Shown here: piece by piece, positions 53,509 to 63,799 of the stretch
Layout of the letters: the number at the start of each line of letters is the position of its first letter
How positions within the stretch are numbered: the first letter of the stretch is position 1
Assembly (NCBI GenBank): GCA_963556195.1
Contig: OY744517.1
Location: 147,860,882 to 147,924,881 of the forward strand
Origin: Sepiola atlantica
Lineage: Eukaryota; Mollusca; Cephalopoda; Sepiida; Sepiolidae
DNA length: 64,000 bases
Direction of reading: 5' to 3'
Notes under the pieces: generated by a model
Seen by the model: only the letters and a program-made list of their open reading frames with translations
Database searches by the model: none
What the model was told of the DNA's origin: nothing
Program-made: the position numbers and the translations under genes

Positions 53509-53690
53509 GCCAACTACTCTCATGTCTGTGAGAAGAACAGCTGTTTCTGTTGATGAAGAAGATGATGGAAAATCAGTGGGGATCTAAAAAATCCCTCATG
53601 CTATGCTACATTATTAGACTGGGCTAGTCTTCCAGAGAGGTGGAGAAAAATGATAGGTTAATCTTCAACTACAAAACAATTATTTTCATA

Positions 53691-53696
53691 AATAAA
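53691..53696 (+). terminator. poly(A) signal on the + strand
   Basis: AATAAA within TCATAAATAAATGC, 183 bp after the TGA of the possible terminal exon and facing the 3' end of the TMEM186-like gene. Confidence 0.35.
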
Positions 53697-53739
53697 TGCT
53701 TGCTGGAATTCCATTTTTTTTTTTTAAATCTTATAAAAT

Positions 53740-53745
53740 TTTATT
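53740..53745 (-). terminator. TMEM186: poly(A) signal overlapping the TMEM186-like stop codon
   Basis: On the - strand the last codons read AAATAAAATTTTATAAG: the TAA stop is inside AATAAA. If used, the 3' UTR would be only 10-30 nt long. No other AATAAA is evident in the next 100 bp on that strand. Confidence 0.4.
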
Positions 53746-54424
53746 TGTTTTCTTGTTCTTTGCAGATCATTTTTTTTGTGTTTCCGAGTAATTTGTTATA
53801 TTCATTTGGACTTACAAAATCCCTACTCACAATCAGAAAAGGTTGACCCTTTATTTTCAAATTGCTTCGATTGAACGGTAAAAAGCTATTCTTTTTGCCT
53901 ACTTCCAAGTCGCTCGGCTTGAAAGTGATTTTTGTTTTCAGAAAATTCCACGGGAACCTAATGGCCACATAGCCACCAGTTTGCGGGTTGATATAAATAC
54001 GAATCAAAGAACGTTGGCACATGTTGACAAAGATCCCCAGCATGGTAAAAGAGGCAAAAAAGAATGTGCACCCAGCAACGAATGGATGGTCACTCATCAT
54101 GATGACTGCTTGAAAGAAATCCTCATAATTCGTCCAGATGAGTTTGCCGGAAGCAATAATACCTACCATGCTCATCGGATACAAAAAGAACTGGACTATT
54201 TGGTAGTACCTGAGAGTGCCGTTTGCATAAATAAGTTTGTAGTGTTTACTGATCTTGTCTGCCTCGTGCCGAGGAATAAATTTGGCAGCAGTCGGCTCTT
54301 GAGTGAGATAGCGAACGCCAAAGAAATTGCTTCCCCTCAAATTTGGCTGCTGGAGATGAGGTTTACTCTGCGTGTGAAGACATGTTATCTGGCTGTTTGG
54401 ATTTGAAAAACACCGTTGGGTCAT
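53741..54424 (-). CDS. TMEM186: TMEM186-like mitochondrial inner-membrane protein (227 aa)
   Basis: TMEM186 belongs to the TMEM70/TMEM186/TMEM223 family; it is an inner-membrane factor for respiratory complex I assembly. The frame is uninterrupted. Residues 1-50 are basic and low in acid (MTQRCFSNPNSQITC onward), as for a mitochondrial presequence. The conserved core starts at KHYKLIYANGTLRYYQ; two membrane segments follow at about 75-96 (IVQFFLYPMSMVGIIASGKL) and 114-136 (FVAGCTFFFASFTMLGIFVN), then a matrix-side tail with RIYINPQTGG and VAIRFPWNF. Length fits human TMEM186 (213 aa). The frame is open upstream to 54550, but TTTCGTTGCAG at 54447-54437 is a good acceptor 12 nt before the chosen ATG, so the extra 42 codons are probably intron. 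TMEM223 or TMEM70 is the alternative; the family is surer than the member. Confidence 0.65.
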   Translation of the reverse strand: MTQRCFSNPNSQITCLHTQSKPHLQQPNLRGSNFFGVRYLTQEPTAAKFIPRHEADKISKHYKLIYANGTLRYYQIVQFFLYPMSMVGIIASGKLIWTNYEDFFQAVIMMSDHPFVAGCTFFFASFTMLGIFVNMCQRSLIRIYINPQTGGYVAIRFPWNFLKTKITFKPSDLEVGKKNSFLPFNRSNLKIKGQPFLIVSRDFVSPNEYNKLLGNTKKMICKEQENK

Positions 54425-54436
54425 TTCTAGTAATTT

Positions 54437-54447
54437 CTGCAACGAAA
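54437..54447 (-). other. TMEM186: splice acceptor before the TMEM186-like start
   Basis: The - strand sequence of T-rich tract, ACTTTTCGTTGCAG, then AAATTACTAGAA and ATG implies an intron in the 5' UTR. The donor and first exon upstream (above 54550) were not identified. Confidence 0.5.
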
Positions 54448-54559
54448 AGTAAAAAAAAAGAGTCAAGACCAGTTTAGTTTTATAGCGTGGCTCCTGGCTT
54501 GGATAGGATATTGACGAAGGTCGTGTCTTTGGAAATATACCAAGATCCACGCTGACAAT

Positions 54560-55879
54560 TTAATGTTATAAAGTGGCGAATGAGAAAAATGGATAAAAAT
54601 GATTGAGAATTGGTCACCATTTAGCAGTTACTAAATCCAACTAACAAACAAAATATTTATATATTAACAATTTTACAGTGATGTGAAAGACATTTTGAGT
54701 GAGTAAAGTTTGTTGGGAAAATTGAAAGTACGTATGTTTGTAGAATGAGAAAAGGACACGAGCGTTAGAAAGATGCGTGTTTGTTTCAAAGTTCTATTTT
54801 GTATGTGTGGGTGTGCATCGCACGCCCACACCTACATTTACTTTACATACATTTACTGTGCATTTACTTTTTTGGGTTAGGCTGAAATTGTGGAGAGGGC
54901 AGTCAAGCTTAAGTGATTTTCAGCTGGGCACAAGTCGTGTTTCTTCGGGTGCACCCTTGGTTGGCCACTGATTGTTATTGTCATCTCCCCGGAGTCAAGG
55001 CACACAGTTGTGTCGTCCAGAAGAACTCATTTTTGGTTGTCGAATTTGCTGTTTTATTAGAATTTGGCATTTTGAACATGCTCGCTAACTTCATCGTTTG
55101 GAATGAGCAGGAATCATTTTCATTGGTTGAAAATGAAGAGTTAGCATGTCTATGTGAAATGTTTTTTTATATCTCAGGGACGTGTCTGTGCAGACCTCGG
55201 AGAAAGCAATTGATTTTAGTGAATCCCGTTCCCTTCAGTACAGAAAAATGAAGTGAGAAGGAAAGAAAAAGTAAGCCGAATGAACAGAAAAAGAGAGAGA
55301 GTAGTTTATACAAGCTGCTTACTTTTTCACATTCGCCCGTCTCACATATTTTTTTTTTTTCAGTTTGGATTATGAATTAATTTAGACATGTGTAACTTAT
55401 GTTTGTTTTCCTATAGTGAATAAACCTATTATTATACTAAAGCTGAGTTAATCACTGTTCATTTCCTTAAGGCTTTTTTCCTATATATTATCATCTGTAT
55501 CTCTCTCTCTCTCCAACACACATACAAAGTCAACATGTTTTCTGTTCCTATCCTTTTTAATAAATCCTGTTAAAAAAATAAACAACCAGTGTCAGCATGA
55601 GTTTTATCAACCTGTGTTCACAGCGATGACGACGGCAATGAGAAAATCAACACACGTGCATAATACACCCATCGATAAAGCATAATATAACACAAGCAGT
55701 AATACTATTAAACACATAGTCAGAGAAGAGAGAGAGAACAAGAGAGAGAGAACATAAATAGGGTAATTTTGGATTTTGTCTTTTTTAATACTTAACTGGC
55801 ATTGCAAGCTCACTTCATCTCTGATTCAAACAATCTAACCTGAGCTCAATGAGTAACTCAATGGGTCACATTTTTTCTA
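54560..55879. other. upstream region of the TMEM186-like gene, unassigned
   Basis: It contains a hairpin GTGTGGGTGTGC / GCACGCCCACAC at about 54804-54830 and a GC-richer stretch (54860-55260) with an open + strand frame of 112 codons (54913-55251) of no known family; this may be an old LTR or promoter region. I cannot decide. Confidence 0.35.
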
Positions 55880-55936
55880 GTGTATGTATGTATGTATGTA
55901 TGTATGTATGTATGTATGTATGTATGTATGTATGTA
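55880..55936. repeat. (TATG)n microsatellite
   Basis: About 14 uninterrupted GTAT tetranucleotide units. Confidence 0.97.
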
Positions 55937-56247
55937 CTTGAAGTGATTACTGATCATCTTGTCTTGGCATGTCACTGGGTTATAAACATGGACGCTCCGA
56001 GAAAGTGTTACTCATGTTGTACAAGCATTTGTCACTACAATGATGTACAGATGTCTTTCTGCGATCTCATTTGTCATTCAAACATACTAAAAGTCTTGTG
56101 AAAAGGTAGGAGGGGTGAAGTGTGCAGATATAACAAAGTCACAATTCTGCACATATCAAGCTTTATCTCTTTGCCGAATCAAGAGAGCGAAGTACGGTGA
56201 TATGGTTACATCGCTAATAATTTATACATTATCAGCTTTCTCATGTC

Positions 56248-56420
56248 ATTTGGTTCATTAGTTAAGCTGTCTAACAGGACACCCATGTTAGGTGTTCCTT
56301 CTTCTGAGGCAAAGGTTTAAATCCTGTATGAGTCTCATTTTTCACTTTGTGGTTTTCTTTGTTTATTTGAAGTCCTGCAGACTAAATTAATTGCAAACAT
56401 TAGCATCAACCAAACAGTAA
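56248..56420 (+). mobile_element. SINE-D, head and body
   Basis: GGTTCATTAGTTAAGCTGTC (A-box region) and AAAGGTTTAAATCCTG (B-box region) align with the head at 40688. The body TTTTTCACTTTGTGGTTTTC to GCATCAACCAAACAG aligns with 37461-37573. This copy joins the two halves into one family of about 170 bp. Confidence 0.7.
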
Positions 56421-56479
56421 CATAATAATATACTGTCAGAAATAATGTTTTAAGCATATTACAATATATACATAAGTTT

Positions 56480-56900
56480 AAAGTAAAAAAAAATAATAAT
56501 AGTCACAGCTGCATTTTCCTTCTTATTGAATATTTGGGAACGAGTAACCATCTTTTATACATTTTGATTGTTCTACATTTAGATTTTTACATAGAAAATA
56601 AAAATAAATTTTTTTTTAAATCAAGAAAAAAATTTTTTTAATTAGGAAAAGTTTCTTATAAAATAAAAAAAAATAAAAATAAACAATCAAAAACAAAAAT
56701 AAGATAAATTTTAAAAAAATTAAGAACAATAAAAAAAATCATACAAAATCGTGTCAACATACCTGAGATACAAACCGATTGTGCCTTGTGTTTATTTTTA
56801 GAAAACATACTTTGTTTGTCTGGAGCACAGATCTAAAAAACTAAATAAAAAAATATTTTTAAATTATTAAAATTAAACATACATTTTTAATGGAAATTTT
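56480..56900. repeat. A/T low-complexity region
   Basis: Mostly A-runs interrupted by T and occasional C or G. No gene. Confidence 0.6.
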
Positions 56901-56934
56901 GATGGAAACAAAATTGTTCAATTAATTTTTTTAT

Positions 56935-57445
56935 ACTAACGAGTTACCATTTACTAAGGCCAAAAGCCACTCGAGGATAAGAGTCAATGAGATGGTCAGT
57001 TGGATAATGAACTATTCTATGAGAAGGTTGAAAACGATGGACCGAAAGGACAAAATTTGATTACTTAAAAAGGACAGCTCAACATGTATTTGTTGACATT
57101 GGATTTGAGAGTGACCATGTTGTAGTCTTCAGGGAAGCAATCTTGTGGCAATGAGTTCTAAAAACGGGAGGTTCTTGGAAAGAAACTCTGTTCATGGAAT
57201 CACTGTTTGGTTTTAGATATAGAGGAAGAAAAGAAAGTTTTTTGCTGTGGCGATAGAAGTCGAGTTCTTTTTTACAGGGTAGAGGGGAAGTCAGAGATTG
57301 GAGCTCAATCAAGCACCTATCATGGAATTAGCAATAGACTAGCAACATCTCTTCTGTGAGAAAGGGGCTGCAAAGAAGAGAGGAGATCACCTCCCACTAA
57401 ACTGCAATGTCGATTTTGCTCTGAGCGACACCACCCCAGATTTGG
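56935..57445 (-). mobile_element. LINE-B 3' region: RT C-terminus and 3' UTR
   Basis: From 57445 downwards the - strand reads CQIWGGVAQSKIDI, then in shifted frames SPFLTEEMLL, HDRCLIELQSLTSPLPCKKE, a Ser/Pro-rich stretch and MVTLKSN-like end before the 3' UTR (ACTCGAGGATAAG block, 56935-57010). It shows that the short repeats at 41466, 41760 and 49727 are the 3' end of this LINE. Confidence 0.8.
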
Positions 57446-57449
57446 CATC

Positions 57450-58180
57450 CATGTTTTTTTTTTGTTTTTTTTTTAAATTTTTTTTTTTAACTTGGTTCAC
57501 CTCAAACAAGGCAGGTTGCCACTCTAGACGTAAGGGGCTACTAAATTGAGAGCTGTGCAGTGAGATGCTTGTTCACATTAGTTTTAAATTTCTGCATGTT
57601 GGTACAGTCAAAGAAACAGGGAGGGAGTTCCTAAGGCCGGCAGCTCGAGGAAAGAAGCTATTGGAGTAAAAGGCTCTCCGGCATCTGTAGATCTCCACAG
57701 TGAATGGATGGGATTTAGCTGATTGTCCAGTTGGTCGAGTGTATTTAAAACGAGTGGGCACCAGAGCAGCAAGTTCATCGGAGGATATTCCATTGAAGTA
57801 CTTGTAAAACAAGCACAAGGATGCAACATTGTGGCGATGGGACAGGGGCTGGAGCTAGGTGGATAGTGAGGGACCTATTAGATTAGAGACTCTTTTTTGG
57901 ACCTTGTCTAAGAGGGAGAGACTAGTGGATGGTGAACCAGCCCAGTGTGGCAACAATACTCCATGTATGGGCGAATGGTGGCTTTGATATAAGATACTGT
58001 CAGGTGTGAGAAGTTCTCTAGCACGGTAGAGGGAGCCCACTTTCTTTGCAGCAGCCTTGGCAATGTCTTCTATGTATTTGTTCCAATTCATGTTACCTGT
58101 GAATGTTAGGCCGAAGAGTTTGAACGTTGGACTTTTAGGTCGGGTGTTTAGGACATATCTGACTCTTATACAGGTAAAGA
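57450..58180 (-). mobile_element. LINE-A 3' fragment adjoining LINE-B
   Basis: The - strand reads SPTFKLFGLTFTGNMNWNKY at the 5' end, then AAAKKVGSLYRARELLTPDS, LDKVQKRVSNLIGPSLST, CLFYKYFNGISSDELAALVP and AGLRNSLPVSL, then the LINE-A tail and a long poly(A) (T runs 57450-57490 on +) that abuts LINE-B. Frameshifts break the frame. Confidence 0.82.
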
Positions 58181-58392
58181 ATCGCATCAAGAGTTAGGTA
58201 ATTTAATTTTAAATAAAAAACTTAATAAGCGTTTTATTTAAATGTTTACTTTATTAAATTAAATCAAGGTTAATTCCTATTTCAGTCACCTAAATTATTT
58301 AGAGTGAAATGGGTCGTGTGATAACCTCTCAAACAATTTTAGCAAAAAACCAACAAACATCAAAAACATCAGGTTATAGCAAGTTTCATTGT

Positions 58393-58635
58393 GCACGTGA
58401 AATGCCGAAATGAAAACTAGAATGGGAAAAATATAGTCGCCATCTTTATAAACCAGTCAAGAAAGAAGCTAGCTGAATGAAAACTGTAACTCAAGTTACT
58501 TTTCTAGTTAAAGGACAGGGTTATAAACTTGAGTTATCGTTTTTCCTTAGTTAGATTCTTTCTTGACTTATTTATAAAGTTGATGACTATATTTTTCCGG
58601 CCAACTTTTCATTGCGGCCTTTTATATGTATGATA
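58393..58635. repeat. inverted repeat, ~105-bp arms
   Basis: The left arm carries GGAAAAATATAGTC, TTTATAAACCAGTCAAGAAA and AACTCAAGTT; the right arm carries AACTTGAGTT, TTTCTTGACTTATTTATAAA and GACTATATTTTTCC. The loop is about 30 bp and there are about 15 mismatches or gaps per arm. It is a foldback element without coding sequence. Confidence 0.88.
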
Positions 58636-58854
58636 CAACTCTATAAGTTTTGTGATTTTAATGTTATGTTTTATTTTTACTAAAAACTGGTTTAAGTAAA
58701 AATAAGTTGCTTGGGAGTGTTTTTTTTTAGTTATCATTCTTGGATTTATATCAGAGTTATCTCCCTTGGATTTATTCTGGTCAACGTTATCAAATGTGCT
58801 CATTATCAGGAAGTTAAGAAAATTTGTTTCACCCACGTGTGGAATTTAGGACAA

Positions 58855-60840
58855 TCTTAGGCTGTTTCTGGCATATCATTGAGGCATTGAAGCCTATGTC
58901 CCCATGCGAAAATTCTTTAGAAAGCCTCACTCTCCCCAATGGTTCACCTCGGAATGTGCAGCTGCCATTGCTGAGAGGCAGCAAGCATTCCGTAAATTCG
59001 GGCGCCATAAGTCAGCTACTAATCGACAGAAATTTATAGAGTCAAGAAATAAATGTAAGGCCGTGATAGGTGAAGCAAAGAGAAGGTATACTGAGTTAAC
59101 AAAAAAACGCATTCAGTCACAGAAACTAGGTACTCGCGATTTCTGGAAAATCTACAATAGTGTGTTGAACAATGATCAATCAACGATTCCCCCACTATCT
59201 AACCACAATGATGTCGTTTGCACGGCAACTGATAAGGCTGAACTACGTGCCCAACGTTTCGCCTCAAACTCCACTTTGGACTCAGAACCCCCCCCCCCTC
59301 CCTCCCTAAATTCCCATTGCAAACCGACACCACACTTGATAACCTGGTCATCACCCCATCCCAGTTTAGAGACATCATAAAAAACCTTGACACCTCCAAA
59401 GCTTGTGGGCCTTATCTTATACCTGTAATAGTAATTGCCTCTGTGGTACCAGTCTACTAGAATTCTGGGGATAGAACCAATTCTCAGAACTACCGCCCAA
59501 TCAGTCTACTCCCGATCTTTGAATAGTCCGGCACCTAGTTAATGCTAAACTCCTTTCTGACCGCCAGTATGAATTTAGACAAGCACGATCTACTGCAGAC
59601 AGGCTAACGGTCATCTCTGAACACATGTATCACACTCGACAAGGCAGGTGAAGCTAGGGCAGTAGTGCTTGATATATCCAAGGCCTTTACAAGGTATGGC
59701 ATAAAGGGCTTCTCCTGAAAATACGCTCATACGGTATTACTGGGCAATTACTTAATATAATTAGATCCTTCATAACTAAAAGAAAGATCCAGGTTGTCCT
59801 TGATGGCCGTTCATCTAAGCAACATGACATAAATGCTGGTGTACCCCAGGGATCTATCCTTGGACCTTTATTGTTTCTGATCTTCCTAAACGATCCCCCT
59901 GATAACATTGTGTCTGAGATTGGTATATTTGCTGACGACACCACGCTCTACTCTCGTCATGTGGGCAAAACGGACACGATCATATCCAAGGCAATGGCCG
60001 AATCCTTAGAAAATGACCTCCAGGCTGTAGTGGATTGGGGTCATAAATGGTTGGTAACTTTTAATGCTGCAAAGACAAAGCTCCTTTCCTTCAATAACTA
60101 CAAGAAACTTCTTCAACCACCGATTGTCATGGCAAATAATACCCTACCTGAGAGTTCATCATTCAAACTCCTCGGTCTAACCTTCACAGGTAACATGAAT
60201 TGGAACAAATACATTGAAGACATTGCCAAGGCTGCAGCAAAGAAGGTGGGCTCCCTCTACCATGCTAGTAAACTCCTCACACCTGACATTATCCTGTATC
60301 TCTACAAAGCCACCATCCGCCCATGCATGGAGTATTGTTGCCACATCTGGGCTGGTTCATCATCCATTAGTCTCTCCCTCCTAGACAAGGTCCAAAAAAG
60401 AGTCGTAAACCTAATAGGTCCCTCACGGTCAATCAAGCTCCAGCCCCTGTCCCATCACCGCAATGTTGCATCCTTGTGCTTGTTTTACAAATACTTCAAT
60501 GGATTGTGCTCCAATGAACTGGCTACTCTGGTGCCCTCTCGACGTAAATTCACTATACCAACTCGACAATCAGCAAAATCCCATCCATTCACTGTGGAGG
60601 TTCCCAGATGCCGGAGAATCTTCTACTCTAATAGCTTCTTTCCTCGTGCTGCTGGTCTCTGGAACTCCCTCCTTGTTCTCTGTTTCCCTGACAGTACCGA
60701 CATGCAGAGGTTTAAAACAGACATCTCGCTACACTGCTCTCAACTTGGGGTGACACCCAAAACCCACACCCAAATTCTCAGTAACCCTTTACGACTACAG
60801 TGGTGGCCTGCCTTGTTTGGGGTGAAATATGTTAAAAAAA
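58855..60840 (+). pseudogene. LINE-A (jockey/CR1-group) copy, 5'-truncated, frameshifted
   Basis: This is the longest LINE-A copy. The first frame (58904-59380) encodes the region upstream of RT: PHSPQWFTSECAAAIAERQQ, RNKCKAVIGEAKRRYTEL and DFWKIYNSVLN. A degraded stretch follows with KNLDTSKACGPYLIP and NYRPISLLPIF. A DISKAFTR block comes next, then QVVLDGRSSKQHD and GVPQGSILGPLLFLIFLND. The last frame (59871-60923) contains the catalytic FADDTTLYS and the full C-terminal domain to PDSTDMQRFKTD. The 3' UTR ends GCCTTGTTTGGGGTGAA and an A run. The endonuclease is missing, and at least two shifts and stops separate the frames, so it cannot retrotranspose itself. Confidence 0.88.
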
Positions 60841-61347
60841 AAAATTCAAAAAATCATTCGAAGCAAATGAAAGTGTCATCATCCAACTCCTCAAAGAAAC
60901 ATGCTTTCCCAAACAAATACTAGCAGGCTCTGTCTCTAGGTTATCACTTCTGATAGCAGTCGCACAGACTCTCAGAAGCACACAGCACTAAATAAGTAGA
61001 GTTTATATGTAAGACCAGTTTATAGTGGAGAATCCAGCTTTCCCTAAAAAGAGGGCACTCTGAATAGGTGCAAAAATAGTCATGATTGGCCCCGTCAGTA
61101 TTGCTCAGTGAGAGCGCTTCAGGCATTCAGCCATACTTTTAGCCATCCTCTCAAAAAAGAACGTAATGGCTTCCTGAAACCGAACAGAATCGATACTGCA
61201 GTTTGTCCTCACCCGACCGGAATTTTGTTTTTTGTTTGCTTTTAATGATAGATAGTAGTCTGAAGATTTATTTTTATAATATTTTTAACAATAATTCTAG
61301 AGGAGAGAGGGGTCATCTATTGCTTGGGCTCATATTTTGGTAAATTT

Positions 61348-61850
61348 GTAAATTAACACCTTCTTCAACTAAAAAATGAGATTCTACTCTTTTTAGACCA
61401 TTACCTGTGCTCAATGAAAAACTTAGCAAAAAGAAGAAAAGAAAACAACAAAAAAACAATTATTTCAGAATTTAGAGGGGGAATCAGTTTCATATATAAA
61501 TTTAACGTAAAATGATCCTCCACTGCCGGGTTATTCTAACTTTTTAGGGCTGTTAACTATATTTGTTTACCACTAACCTTAAGTTCGACTGGCAAGGTCG
61601 TAAAACCACATGTATCGCTTCAAAAAGTTGCCCCCCCCCCCAAAAAAAAAGGCACAGAATTTATCTTAAAGCCTCAAAAATTGGTTAACTGTCCTAAAAA
61701 CGAAACTGATCCTCCACTCTAAATTCTAAAATAACATATATATTTTTTTCTTCTTTCCGCCAAATTTTTCATGGTGTTCACACGTAATCACCTAAAAAGT
61801 AAAATCTTATTGGGGGGGGGGGTAGCTGAGAGTGAATCTACAATAATAAC
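61348..61850. repeat. foldback element, family F1 (second copy)
   Basis: The left part (ATTAACACCTTCTTCAAC, ATGAGATTCTACTCTTTTTA) and right part (TAAAAAGTAAAATCTTATTG, GTGAATCTACAATAAT) are inverted. Internal pairs such as GAATCAGTTTCAT / GAAACTGATCCTCCACT recur as in 15283-16010. G and C homopolymers (61630, 61811) interrupt it. Confidence 0.75.
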
Positions 61851-62429
61851 AATTTTTCTTTCACCCTTTTAATCTTAATTTTTAATATGCGCGCGCCAAA
61901 ATATAATTGAAACAGTCCGGGTACGTGAGTGATTATAGATTTCTTTTAGCAACATTTAAAGAAACGTTATATGAAAAAGTGGAAAAACATATCTTCACTT
62001 ACCAACATTTTTTGAATCCTGAAAAACCAAAACTTTCAAAATAGAAATTCCTGTTGTTTTTGTGGTCGTCGTCCTCTTATACGTCGAAAAAAATAAAACA
62101 TTTCTTCTTCGCAAGCGATTTACATCTTGAGAAAAAACAAGCAATCGACCCCTGTCTTGTGTTAAATAACAAAGTTTTCATTTAATTATTTAAACAAATG
62201 CAAGCGCTAAAAATTATAAGAAAAAAATCCGGCATGGACTGAACGTTGAAGGACACGATCCGGTGTAAGAAATATAAAGTCCCCAGTTAATAATTCACCC
62301 ACTTGTCACCCGATATTACAAATGTCATCCATTATCGAAACGGATGAGAATTTGAAAACGGCAAATGATGATTCGAAGGTGTAAACAGAATGCAATAAAA
62401 AATTGTGTATAGGTCATAACAATGGTTTT

Positions 62430-62712
62430 ATATTGTTTTTGTTTTTTAATATTATTAAATGAAGAACCATTTGGAGTTAAAATCTATTTAGTATTACGCA
62501 TGTGATCTGAAGAAAAACAAGTTTGAAATGTGTAAATATGCTACAGTAATCGGGATTTTAACAAAAAAGAACCGGAAGTAGTGCATTTATCTAATAGCGC
62601 CATGTTGTTTTTTGTATCTCTCAAGACGAAAAAAGTATTACGTCTTTTCCCCCCTTTTACTACGTGTTACTTAATTGATTTTTAACTCCAAAACGTTCTT
62701 AATGTCATAATC

Positions 62713-62714
<2 letters not shown>
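62430..62714 (+). repeat. dispersed repeat R1, copy B part 1
   Basis: From TTGTTTTTGTTTTTTAATAT through ATCTGAAGAAAAACAAG to CAAGACGAAAAAAGTATTA and AATGTCATAATCTTC it parallels 11405-11655 in makorin intron 1. Part 2 resumes at 63800. Confidence 0.65.

Positions 62715-62796
<82 letters not shown>
62715..62796. repeat. (TA)n microsatellite
   Basis: About 41 pure TA units; a second run of about 38 units lies at 62969-63045. The two interrupt repeat R1. Confidence 0.98.
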
Positions 62797-62801
<5 letters not shown>

Positions 62802-62966
62802 GTAATGTTGCAGAGACGATATTGACATAAAAATGTTGTTTGGCACAAGACAAATGAAACGGACCGTAAAAAATATATCTCACAGAAATGTTATGTTTTT
62901 TGGAAATGTGAAAAAATAAAAATAATAAAATAAAAGCATGGTTATTGGAATATAATATGAACCTGA

Positions 62967-62968
<2 letters not shown>

Positions 62969-63045
<77 letters not shown>
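62969..63045. repeat. (TA)n microsatellite
   Basis: A pure TA run of about 77 bp. It is followed directly by the short TTCGGCAA repeats. Confidence 0.98.
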
Positions 63046-63049
<4 letters not shown>

Positions 63050-63122
63050 GAAAATTCGGCAACGGAAATTTCGGCAACAGAAGTTTTGGCAATTTGAGCA
63101 AAGTAGGAACATTCGGCAATTA
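63046..63122. repeat. short tandem TTCGGCAAC-type repeats
   Basis: AAATTCGGCAACGGAAATTT, CGGCAACAGAAGTTTTGGCA and ACATTCGGCAATTATGG give four diverged copies of a ~16-bp unit. It is translated on the - strand as a leucine/proline pattern, but no gene is implied. Confidence 0.55.
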
Positions 63123-63799
63123 TGGAATAAATATAGATTGAAAATAGATTTTAGAACCGTTTTTGCGGGGGGGGGGAGTATAATTGTAAATAGGGATACC
63201 CCACACACACACACCAATAAATAACACTGCTTGTATTATCTTTTTGATACTTGTGCAGTTTACGGACCGAGCTATTTTTTAGATAAGATTTTCAAGTTAA
63301 ATTCAATTTTACAGCATAGTTGTAAATAGGAGCTAGCCCCCCGCCCATAATGTTTTTAAATAAATATTTTAGAATATTTACTGTTGTTTTAAAACAAATA
63401 AAATCAAATTTTCTAAGTGTTCGTTCTGTAGCAGTCTCATGATTGACTGGAAGTGCGTTCTTCAATGCACGAGATTCATGCGAGAGGTCGTAATTTGGCA
63501 CAAAAGCCAAATCACGTGATCAGCGTGGTTAATCAGTTCGAGCCAGGATTCTGATGAGATAAGATGTACTTTCTTGCACTATTCTATCAGGCCTACGGTA
63601 GAGCAGTCGACGAACTCCAGGAAAAGTCTACTACATCTTGTCTGCCATATTCAACCCCATGTATAATATGTATATTCTTTTAGTAGATGTGTTTCATTTA
63701 ATCCGTCTACATTCTTCAGCTAAAATTTGCAACACTCAGCTAAAGTTCTATGAACACGGTTCTGGTGTTATCTTTTCCAATTATTATATTAATACAAAA
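63123..63799. other. no feature recognised
   Basis: Short G and CA runs near 63170-63215. A GC-richer patch at 63420-63640 holds a 72-codon - strand frame (63292-63510) with no known family. Confidence 0.45.

Noticed and set aside
54425..54550. An N-terminal extension of 42 codons to the TMEM186-like protein.
   Set aside because: A polypyrimidine tract and TTGCAG acceptor lie between the upstream and downstream ATG, and the extension has no presequence character; it is more likely intron.
58145..58175. CTGACTCTTATACA resembles the Nextera mosaic-end sequence; a related ATAAGAGTCAGATA lies near 31688.
   Set aside because: It has an internal mismatch to the adapter and lacks the rest of it; both sites are next to LINE fragments, so shared LINE sequence or chance explains it better than adapter contamination.
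62671..63217. Open frames with Tyr-Ile repeats on the - strand.
   Set aside because: They are translations of (TA)n tracts.
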